In this document: piece by piece, positions 1-5,470 of the stretch | How positions within the stretch are numbered: position 1 is the stretch's first letter | Layout of the letters: every line of letters starts with the position of its first letter | Origin: Xanthobacteraceae bacterium | GTDB taxonomy: Bacteria; Pseudomonadota; Alphaproteobacteria; Rhizobiales; Xanthobacteraceae | Length of the DNA stretch: 8,621 nucleotides | Direction of reading: 5' to 3' | Assembly: GCA_030039105.1 (NCBI GenBank) | Contig: JASHQO010000520.1 | Coordinates: 1-8,621, forward strand | The notes under the pieces: generated by a model | What the model saw: the letters and a program-made list of their open reading frames with translations, nothing else | What the model was told of the DNA's origin: nothing | The model's database searches: none | Translations under genes and position numbers: made by a program

Positions 1-368
1 GCTTCGCGCGACGAGCCGGATTTCGGGACCGGCGAGGGTTGCACGGCCGACGGTGCAGGGATGGTTTTGATGTAGGCGACGATGGCGTCGATCTCGGCGG
101 GCTTGAGATCATATTTAAAGCCCGGCATGCGCGGCGTGCCGTCGGCAATGGTCTCGTGAATGACGTCGGCTTTGCCGCCGAGCGTGCTCATCGATAGCGC
201 CGGCGCATATTGTGGGCTCGCAAGCTGCGGCTTGGTGTGACAGACGCGGCAGGACTGGTTGAACAGTCGCAGGCCGAGCAGCGCTTGATCGCGGTTCGCC
301 GGTTGCGCCAGCGCAGCGACGGGCCAAAGCACAAGCGCCAACGACACCATGCAGACGCGGCGCCCCAT
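1..368 (-). CDS. c-type cytochrome, exported, 3' end cut by window edge
   Basis: Periplasmic electron carrier of the class I cytochrome c type. Reading the minus strand from the ATG at 368 gives at least 122 residues with no stop before the left edge. Residues 1-21 form a signal peptide ending ALA before QP. The haem-attachment motif CRVCH is at 40-44, and the likely axial methionine is M81 in RMPGF. The helix ending DAIVAYIKTI (about 94-103) is typical of the family's C-terminal helix. After residue 104 the chain becomes rich in Pro and Ser, so a second domain or a tail may follow outside the window. GGGAG lies a few bases before the ATG on the minus strand. The gene follows the protease by 42 bases on the same strand, so the two are probably co-transcribed. 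The redox partner cannot be seen. Confidence 0.88.
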   Translation of the reverse strand, partial: MGRRVCMVSLALVLWPVAALAQPANRDQALLGLRLFNQSCRVCHTKPQLASPQYAPALSMSTLGGKADVIHETIADGTPRMPGFKYDLKPAEIDAIVAYIKTIPAPSAVQPSPVPKSGSSRE

Positions 369-410
369 GCAACTCTCCCGGATTTTTACCAAGCCTACGC
401 CGCTGACGGA

Positions 411-1184
411 TTACGGAGCAAGCGGCGATCCGAGTTTTCGCGCGGTATCGACGATCCATCCGCGGTAGCGCGCGAGCGGCGTGACGCCGGTAAGGCCGCC
501 GCAGCCGGCGCTGAGCTTCGGGCCGGTCGACCAGCTGACGACGCCGATCAGGAAGCTGCGGCCGTCCTGGTCGCGAAACGCCGGCGCGCCGGAATCGCCG
601 GCGCAAGCGCCAAGGCCGGGCGCTTCGCCTTTGGTCTTGGGATCGAACAGGCGTATTTGCAGCGCGCCGGGCTGGCCGGTAGCGACAAGCGTCGCCGCCC
701 TCACCGTGCCGCCGGTGCGACCGTCGCCACGAACGGTAACGCCGTAGCCCGCGACGACGAAGGCGTCGCCGACCGCCACCTGTTCTTGCTCGCTGCCGAG
801 CGGCGCCGGCGGGATTTTCGCCGGCAATGGTTCGGCAAGCTTGATCAGCGCCACGTCGGCGGTGGCGAGATGGCCGAACAGCCGCTTCAGATCGAACTGC
901 GGATGGTGCTCGATGCGCAGGATATCCTTGAGCATCGGCGGTTCGCCCGGCGCGCTGGCGACGAGCTTGTAATCCGAGCCGGGCAGCACGCAATGCGCGG
1001 CCGTGAGCAACAGATCGCGGGCAATAGCCGTCGCCGTGCAGGCCGTGCCGCCCGAGCCCAAGATCATCACCACCGATCGACCGGCGCCGTCGGCGGCGGG
1101 TGGCGCGCCGCCAACCATGGCCCGCGCCGGCGCAATTGCCAGCGCAGCGAGAAGACCCAATGTACAGGTGCGAACAGCGGTCAT
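411..1184 (-). CDS. secreted trypsin-fold (S1 family) serine protease
   Basis: Predicted exported endopeptidase of 257 residues. I chose the ATG at 1184 because a clean signal peptide (1-22, ending ARA) starts there and AGAGGAAAG precedes it; the open frame continues upstream to 1367 but antisense to the nitroreductase. The catalytic triad is H64 in TAAHC, D110 in TADVALIKL and S198 in GDSGAP. Disulfide pairs expected for the fold are C49-C65 (chymotrypsin 42-58) and C194-C228 (191-220). The mature chain would begin MVGG, matching the IVGG start of activated trypsins, so no propeptide is visible. The residue aligned to trypsin Asp189 is G192, and the one aligned to Gly216 is S219, so cleavage after Arg or Lys is not expected. 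That alignment is by eye. A cytochrome c gene follows on the same strand. The natural substrate is unknown. Confidence 0.9.
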   Translation of the reverse strand: MTAVRTCTLGLLAALAIAPARAMVGGAPPAADGAGRSVVMILGSGGTACTATAIARDLLLTAAHCVLPGSDYKLVASAPGEPPMLKDILRIEHHPQFDLKRLFGHLATADVALIKLAEPLPAKIPPAPLGSEQEQVAVGDAFVVAGYGVTVRGDGRTGGTVRAATLVATGQPGALQIRLFDPKTKGEAPGLGACAGDSGAPAFRDQDGRSFLIGVVSWSTGPKLSAGCGGLTGVTPLARYRGWIVDTARKLGSPLAP

Positions 1185-1245
1185 CACTTTCCTCTCGCGC
1201 CGGCAACGTTCACAGTGGGCGCGATTGTGCCACGGAGCATTTGCG
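1185..1245. promoter_or_regulatory. divergent intergenic region with short dyad
   Basis: This 61-base gap separates the divergent protease (start 1184, minus) and nitroreductase (start 1246, plus), so it must carry promoters for both unless the nitroreductase is read from further upstream. An imperfect dyad, CACAGT-N7-ATTGTG at 1211-1229 with one mismatch between the arms, has the size of a dimeric repressor operator. GGAG at 1234-1237 is the nitroreductase ribosome binding site. I could not identify -35/-10 boxes with confidence. Confidence 0.35.
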
Positions 1246-1917
1246 ATGGACGTGCGCGAAGCGGTTGCCAGCCGATATTCTTGCCGGGCTTTCTTGCCCA
1301 AGCCGGTGCCTGAAGCAACCGTGCGCGACATCGTCGAGCGCGCGGCGCGGGCGCCGTCGGGCGGCAACCTGCAGGCTTGGCGCGTCTACGCCATCGCCGG
1401 CGCGCGCCTTGAGGCGCTCAAGGCGCGCCTTGCGCCGCGCATGGGCGAATTGCCGAAAGGTGAGGGCGGCGAATATCAGATTTTCCCGACTGATCTGAAG
1501 GAGCCGTACCGCAGCCGCCGCTTTGCCGTCGGCGAGCGGCTCTATCGCGCCATTGGCATTGCCCGTGAGGACCGTCCCGGTCGCTATCATCAATACGCCA
1601 AGAATTTTCAATTTTTCGGCGCTCCGGTTGGACTGTTCTTCGCCATCGATCGCACCATGCTGCCGGCGCAATGGGCCGATCTCGGCGGTTTCGTCCAGAC
1701 CGTCATGGTGCTTGCCCGCAGCTATGGCCTGCACACCTGCCCGCAGGAGGCCTGGATCACCTGGCAGCGCACAATACGCGAATTTCTCGCGCTACCCGAT
1801 GAGCTGATGCTGTTCTGCGGCATGGCGCTCGGCTATGCCGACTCCGAAGTGCCGATCAATTCCTGGCGCTCGGTTCGGGAACCGCTGGATTCCTTCGCGA
1901 CATTTCAAGGCTTTTGA
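1246..1917 (+). CDS. nitroreductase-family flavoprotein
   Basis: A 223-residue member of the FMN-dependent nitroreductase superfamily, cytoplasmic, which typically reduces nitro groups or quinones with NAD(P)H; the physiological substrate here is unknown. The N-terminal RYSCR at 10-14 matches the usual phosphate-binding RRSxR pattern. PSGGNLQAW at 37-45 matches the PSxxNxQPW signature with Ala in place of Pro. GMALGYAD at 192-199 is the usual C-terminal flavin-site segment, and the closing SWRSVREPLDSF (206-217) is family-like. The ATG at 1246 was chosen because GGAG sits 8 bases upstream and the family alignment begins at MDVREAVASR; the frame is open back to 1003, but only antisense to the protease. 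The length is normal for the family. It is divergent from the protease and 62 bases upstream of the PepSY gene on the same strand. Confidence 0.9.
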   Translation: MDVREAVASRYSCRAFLPKPVPEATVRDIVERAARAPSGGNLQAWRVYAIAGARLEALKARLAPRMGELPKGEGGEYQIFPTDLKEPYRSRRFAVGERLYRAIGIAREDRPGRYHQYAKNFQFFGAPVGLFFAIDRTMLPAQWADLGGFVQTVMVLARSYGLHTCPQEAWITWQRTIREFLALPDELMLFCGMALGYADSEVPINSWRSVREPLDSFATFQGF

Positions 1918-1922
1918 GCGTC

Positions 1923-1969
1923 AGGCGCCCAAAATCAGCCGTTCACGTGCGGTTCAGTCCGTGGCGCCT
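1923..1969. repeat. 7-base inverted repeat AGGCGCC / GGCGCCT
   Basis: AGGCGCC at 1923-1929 and GGCGCCT at 1963-1969 are perfect inverted copies with 33 bases between them, and they bracket the direct repeat at 1940-1956. The core GGCGCC is itself palindromic, so the arms could also be read as two separate palindromic sites. No T-run follows, so this is not a typical rho-independent terminator for the nitroreductase gene. Confidence 0.3.
1940..1956 (+). promoter_or_regulatory. PhoP-box-like direct repeat upstream of the two-component cluster
   Basis: Two hexamers, CGTTCA at 1940-1945 and GGTTCA at 1951-1956, repeat with an 11-base period. The spacing and the GTT-A core resemble the enterobacterial PhoP box, (T/G)GTTTA-N5-(T/G)GTTTA, and OmpR-family dimers generally bind such tandem half-sites. 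It lies 24 bases before the PepSY start codon, in front of genes for an OmpR/PhoP-class regulator, so autoregulation is a reasonable inference. A single pair of short repeats can arise by chance. Confidence 0.35.
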
Positions 1970-1979
1970 AGGAAGCGTT

Positions 1980-2321
1980 ATGCGTTGCGCCCTGCCAACC
2001 GCCCTTGCCGCCCTTGCCGTGCTCGCTCTCACCCCGGCGCACGGCGAGGACGTCGCGGCCCCCGCCCACGACAGTGTTGCGGCGGCACGCGTGTGTCTCG
2101 ATCAGAAAGAGCGTCGCACCGAATACGACAACGGCAAGGTTGTCCGCCTCGGTGTCGCCATGCGTGCGGCCAGGACCCGGATGGCCGGAACCGTGGTACG
2201 AGCGCGGCTCTGCCAGGGCAAGGATGGCCTCGTCTACGTGCTGACAGTCCTCGGCCATGATGGCAAAGTGGCGCGGATTACCGTGGACGCCGCCAAAGGT
2301 ACCCTGGTCGGCGGTCGCTGA
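1980..2321 (+). CDS. small exported PepSY-like protein, candidate modulator of the adjacent sensor kinase
   Basis: A 113-residue protein with a signal peptide (about 1-22, ending AHG before ED), predicted periplasmic. The start at 1980 is preferred over the open frame from 1914 because AGGA at 1970-1973 lies 6 bases upstream and the signal peptide begins there. The C-terminal half has the PepSY-like strand pattern: YVLTVLG (86-92) followed by GKVARITVDAAKGTLVGG (95-112). Two cysteines, C39 and C78, could form a disulfide after export. The stop is 13 bases before the regulator start, so this is the first gene of a three-gene unit. In Sinorhizobium meliloti a small periplasmic protein, FeuN, restrains the FeuP/FeuQ pair; position, size and location suggest an equivalent role here, but I cannot establish homology to FeuN. 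PepSY domains are otherwise known in peptidase propeptides and periplasmic inhibitors. Confidence 0.8.
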   Translation: MRCALPTALAALAVLALTPAHGEDVAAPAHDSVAAARVCLDQKERRTEYDNGKVVRLGVAMRAARTRMAGTVVRARLCQGKDGLVYVLTVLGHDGKVARITVDAAKGTLVGGR

Positions 2322-2323
2322 GC

Positions 2324-2337
2324 GGAGTTCTTGGTTG
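2324..2337 (+). promoter_or_regulatory. ribosome binding site that fixes the TTG start of the regulator
   Basis: GGAG at 2324-2327 followed after 7 bases by TTG at 2335-2337. No ATG or GTG in this frame lies close to the conserved receiver N-terminus, so TTG is the only start giving a normal-length receiver domain. A TTG start may hold regulator synthesis low compared with the genes on either side. Confidence 0.7.
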
Positions 2338-3003
2338 CGCCTGCTCGTTGTCGAAGACGATCCCGATCTCAACCGGCAGCTCGCCACTGCGCTGACCGAC
2401 GCCGGCTACGTGGTCGACCGCGCCTTCGACGGCGAGGAGGGCCACTATCTCGGTGAGAGCGAGCCCTACGACGCCGTCATTCTCGACATCGGCCTGCCGA
2501 AGATGGACGGCATCTCGGTGCTGGAATCCTGGCGCCGCGCCGGGCGCGCCATGCCGGTCCTGATCCTGACCGCGCGCGACCGCTGGAGCGACAAGGTGCA
2601 GGGCTTTGATGCCGGCGCCGACGACTACGTCGCCAAGCCGTTCCACCTCGAAGAGGTGCTGGCCCGGGTACGCGCGCTGCTGCGCCGCTCCGCCGGCCAC
2701 GCCAAAAGCGAATTCACCTGCGGCCCGGTCCGCCTCGATACCCGCACCGGCCGCGTTGCCGTCGACGGCAATCCGGTGAAGCTCACGTCGCACGAATATC
2801 GGCTGTTGTCCTATCTGATGCATCACACCGGCCGTGTCGTTTCCCGCACCGAGCTTGTCGAGCATCTCTACGATCAGGATTTCGACCGCGACTCCAACAC
2901 CATCGAGGTGTTCGTCGGTCGCATCCGCAAGAAGCTCGGCGTCGACGTAATCCAGACGGTGCGCGGCCTTGGCTATCTGCTGACGCCGCCCGATGCGCGC
3001 TAA
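2335..3003 (+). CDS. feuP: OmpR/PhoP-class response regulator, FeuP-like
   Basis: A 222-residue cytoplasmic transcription factor. Receiver domain about 1-115: acidic pair D8/D9, phosphoacceptor D51 in VILDIGLP, T79 in LILTARD and K101 in VAKPF. Winged-helix DNA-binding domain about 126-220, with the recognition-helix region SNTIEVFVGRIRKKLG and the closing wing VRGLGYLL. The segment DGEEGHYLGESEPYD (32-46) and TARDRWSDKV (79-88) are strongly reminiscent of rhizobial FeuP. The start is taken as TTG at 2335: GGAG at 2324-2327 is 7 bases upstream and translation from it gives MRLLVVEDDPDL, the family's usual start. An ATG at 2257 in the same frame would add 26 residues overlapping the PepSY gene and is not family-like. 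The last 11 bases overlap the kinase gene. FeuP in rhizobia is linked to osmotic adaptation and cyclic glucan export; whether that holds here is inference. Confidence 0.92.
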   Translation: MRLLVVEDDPDLNRQLATALTDAGYVVDRAFDGEEGHYLGESEPYDAVILDIGLPKMDGISVLESWRRAGRAMPVLILTARDRWSDKVQGFDAGADDYVAKPFHLEEVLARVRALLRRSAGHAKSEFTCGPVRLDTRTGRVAVDGNPVKLTSHEYRLLSYLMHHTGRVVSRTELVEHLYDQDFDRDSNTIEVFVGRIRKKLGVDVIQTVRGLGYLLTPPDAR

Positions 3004-4390
3004 TTCGCTCGCGCTGCGACTGTTCCTATGGGCCACCGGCTGGACCGTGGTAATCCTCATCGTCACCGGTGTCGCGCTGTCGACGCTTTATCGTCATGCC
3101 GTCGAACGGGCATTCGACCGGCGGCTCGACGTTTATCTGCGCACGCTTGTTGCCGACGTCGCCTCGCCCGAGGAAGGCAGCGACAAGTTCCCGCAATCAA
3201 TCGGCGAGCCGCTGTTCGAATTGCCGCTGTCGGGCTGGTACTGGCAGGTGACGCGGCTCGACAAAAAGCAGGACCAGCACTCGTCCCGCTCGCTGTGGGA
3301 CTCCGGGCTACCGCGTCTGCCCAATGACGGCTCGGTGTCGTCGGCGGAAGCGCGCGAAGGCTATGCCGACGGACCCGAGGACCAGAAGCTGCGCATCGTC
3401 GAGCGCAATATCGATCTCGGCGATGACGGCCGTTATCTCATCGCGGTGGCGGGCGACGCTTCCGAGATCGACGATGAGACGCGCGGCTTCGACCGCGCCA
3501 TCGGCATGACGTTTGCGGCGCTGGCCGCGGCGCTGCTTCTGACCACCGCGCTGCAGGTTCGCTTCGGGCTGGCACCGCTCAAGCGCATCTCGGCGAGCCT
3601 TGCCGCCATCCGCTCCGGCCGCGCCGAGCGGCTAAAGGGCGAATTCCCGGTCGAAATCGATCCCCTGGCGCGCGAGACCAATGCGCTGATCGACGCCAAC
3701 CGCGAGATCGTCGAGCGTGCGCGCACCCACGTCGGCAATCTGGCGCATGCGCTCAAAACGCCGCTCTCAGTCATCGTCAACGAAGCTAGCGCACGGGGCA
3801 ACGACCCGCTGGCACACAAGGTGCTCGAACAGACCGACATCATGCGCGATCAGGTGGCGCGGCAACTCGAGCGCGCCCGCCTTGCCGCGCGCTCCGGCGT
3901 CATCGGCACGCTGATCGATGTGCCGCCGGTCGTCACCGCGCTCGCCCGCACGATGGAGAAGCTGCATCGCGAGCGCGACGTCGCCATCGACGTCGAAGTG
4001 CCGGCGCACGCCCATTTCCGCGGCGAGCGGCAGGATCTCGAGGAGATGGTCGGCAACTTGGTCGACAACGCGTGCAAGTGGGCGCAGTCGCGCGTTGCCA
4101 TCGAGGTGATCGCCGATCGTTCGGCGGTCGACAGCGGCAAGGAGGACACGAGCGCAAACGGCGGAAAATCGCGGGTGCGCATCATCGTCGACGATGACGG
4201 GCCTGGCCTGTCGCCGGCCGAGCGCGAGCAGGTGGCGCTGCGCGGTGCCCGCCTCGACGAGACCAAGCCGGGTTCGGGCTTGGGCCTTTCCATCGTCGTC
4301 GAACTTGCCGGTCTCTACAGCGGCGTGCTCACGCTCGGCACGGCGCCGATCGGCGGCCTGCGCGCCGAGTTGGCGCTGCCGGGGGGTTGA
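2993..4390 (+). CDS. feuQ: membrane sensor histidine kinase, PhoQ/FeuQ-like
   Basis: A 465-residue inner-membrane kinase paired with the preceding regulator; its ATG overlaps the regulator by 11 bases and has no clear Shine-Dalgarno, suggesting translational coupling. TM1 is about 10-33, the periplasmic sensor domain about 34-168 (with GWYWQV at 81-86 and SLWDSGLPRLP at 100-110), TM2 about 169-189, and a HAMP linker about 190-243. The phosphorylated histidine is H252 in AHALKTPL. ATP-binding elements: N359 in GNLVDNACKWA, D402-G405 in DDDGPGL, and GSGLGL at 427-432. The H-box lacks the acidic residue that usually follows His and instead resembles PhoQ (HSLKTPL). A short polar insert lies between the N and G1 boxes (about 375-395). 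It likely phosphorylates the neighbour regulator; its signal is unknown. Confidence 0.92.
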   Translation: MRANSLALRLFLWATGWTVVILIVTGVALSTLYRHAVERAFDRRLDVYLRTLVADVASPEEGSDKFPQSIGEPLFELPLSGWYWQVTRLDKKQDQHSSRSLWDSGLPRLPNDGSVSSAEAREGYADGPEDQKLRIVERNIDLGDDGRYLIAVAGDASEIDDETRGFDRAIGMTFAALAAALLLTTALQVRFGLAPLKRISASLAAIRSGRAERLKGEFPVEIDPLARETNALIDANREIVERARTHVGNLAHALKTPLSVIVNEASARGNDPLAHKVLEQTDIMRDQVARQLERARLAARSGVIGTLIDVPPVVTALARTMEKLHRERDVAIDVEVPAHAHFRGERQDLEEMVGNLVDNACKWAQSRVAIEVIADRSAVDSGKEDTSANGGKSRVRIIVDDDGPGLSPAEREQVALRGARLDETKPGSGLGLSIVVELAGLYSGVLTLGTAPIGGLRAELALPGG

Positions 4391-4447
4391 TCCCTTCGAC
4401 TGCGACCGGCAGCATGTCCGCCAACGAAGACCAAGGGGAGGGTGCCG
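4391..4447 (+). promoter_or_regulatory. gap before the TRAP operon with strong ribosome binding site
   Basis: This 57-base gap ends with AAGGGGAGG at 4433-4441, a strong Shine-Dalgarno. GGAGG at 4437-4441 is 6 bases before ATG 4448 but abuts GTG 4442, which favours the ATG. Weak pairing is possible between CTTCG at 4394-4398 and CGAAG at 4425-4429, or between CCCTT at 4392-4396 and AAGGG in the ribosome binding site. No convincing terminator separates the kinase from the transporter genes, so read-through is possible. A separate promoter could not be identified. Confidence 0.45.
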
Positions 4448-5464
4448 ATGAATGTGTCTCGCCGTCGTTTGCTAGCCGCCGGTTCCACGTGTCTGGCTGG
4501 AGCGGTCGCAGCGCCGTTCGTCGCCCGCGCCGCGGACGCGCAATGGACCTATAAATACGCCAACAATCTTCCCGAAACCCATCCCATGAACGTCCGCGCC
4601 CGCGAGATGGCCGCGGCAATCAAACGGGAGACGGGCGGCCGCTTCGATCTGCAGATTTTTCCGTCGAGCCAATTGGGCTCCGACACCGACACCCTGAGCC
4701 AGGTACGCTCAGGCGGCGTCGAGTTCTTCACGCTTTCCGGCCTGATCCTGTCGACGCTGGTATTGCCGGCTTCGATCAACGGCATGGGCTTCGCGTTTCC
4801 GAACTACGACGCCGTGTGGAAGGCCATGGACGGCGATCTTGGCGCCTACGTGCGCGCCCAGATCGAAAAGGCCAACCTCGACGTCATGGAGAAGATTTGG
4901 GACAACGGTTTCCGCCAGACCACGACCTCGACCAAGCCGATCGTGTCGCCGGACGACCTGAGGGGTTTTAAGATCCGGGTGCCACCATCGCCGCTATGGA
5001 CCTCGATGTTCGAAGCGTTCGGGGCCTCTCCCACGTCGATCAACTTCAACGAGGTCTATTCGGCGCTGCAGACCAAGATCGTCGACGGGCAGGAAAATCC
5101 GCTGGCTATCATCTCCACCGCCAAGCTCTACGAGGTGCAGAAGTACTGCTCGCTGACCAATCACATGTGGGACGGCTTCTGGTTCCTGGCCAACCGCCGC
5201 GCCTGGCAGGCGCTGCCCGACGACGTGCGCGCCATTGTCGCCAAATACGTCAACGCTGCCGCGGTCAAAGAGCGCGAGGACGTTGCCAAGCTGAATGCCA
5301 GCTTGCAGCAGGATTTGACCGCGAAAGGGCTCGTCTTCAATCAGCCCGATCCAGCGCCGTTCCGCGACAAGCTGCGATCCGCCGGTTTTTATACCCAGTG
5401 GAAAGCCAAGTACGGCGAGGAAGCCTGGTCGATCCTGGAGAAATCGGTCGGCAAGCTCGCGTAA
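4448..5464 (+). CDS. dctP: TRAP transporter solute-binding protein, DctP family
   Basis: A 338-residue periplasmic receptor that captures an organic acid for the downstream TRAP permease. The N-terminus SRRRLLAAG (4-12) followed by a hydrophobic stretch and ending VARAADA fits a Tat signal. Family features: the early LPETHP segment (41-46), SSQLGSD (73-79), the GFRQT segment (154-158), LRGFKIRVP at 171-179 with R177 as the likely carboxylate-binding arginine, and DGQENPLAII at 213-222. Length is typical. I chose ATG 4448 over the in-frame GTG at 4442 because of ribosome binding site spacing; the alternative adds two residues. The permease starts 6 bases after the stop. DctP-family receptors usually bind carboxylates; which one cannot be told from sequence. 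Confidence 0.93.
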   Translation: MNVSRRRLLAAGSTCLAGAVAAPFVARAADAQWTYKYANNLPETHPMNVRAREMAAAIKRETGGRFDLQIFPSSQLGSDTDTLSQVRSGGVEFFTLSGLILSTLVLPASINGMGFAFPNYDAVWKAMDGDLGAYVRAQIEKANLDVMEKIWDNGFRQTTTSTKPIVSPDDLRGFKIRVPPSPLWTSMFEAFGASPTSINFNEVYSALQTKIVDGQENPLAIISTAKLYEVQKYCSLTNHMWDGFWFLANRRAWQALPDDVRAIVAKYVNAAAVKEREDVAKLNASLQQDLTAKGLVFNQPDPAPFRDKLRSAGFYTQWKAKYGEEAWSILEKSVGKLA

Positions 5465-5470
5465 CCGATC

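Noticed and set aside
115..1206. 363-codon minus-strand frame across the protease and cytochrome
   Set aside because: It is out of frame with both recognised proteins and is Arg-rich without motifs.
210..1313. 367-codon plus-strand frame opposite the serine protease
   Set aside because: The minus strand here encodes signal peptides, a CxxCH cytochrome and a complete catalytic triad; the plus-strand product is low-complexity Arg/Ala-rich.
2278..3066. 262-codon minus-strand frame opposite the response regulator
   Set aside because: Antisense of a strongly conserved receiver and winged-helix gene; no independent domain or ribosome binding site that I can support.
4392..4437. Possible hairpin switch masking the dctP ribosome binding site (CCCTT with AAGGG)
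   Set aside because: Only five base pairs with a loop of 36 bases, and a competing pairing exists; too weak to claim as a regulatory RNA.
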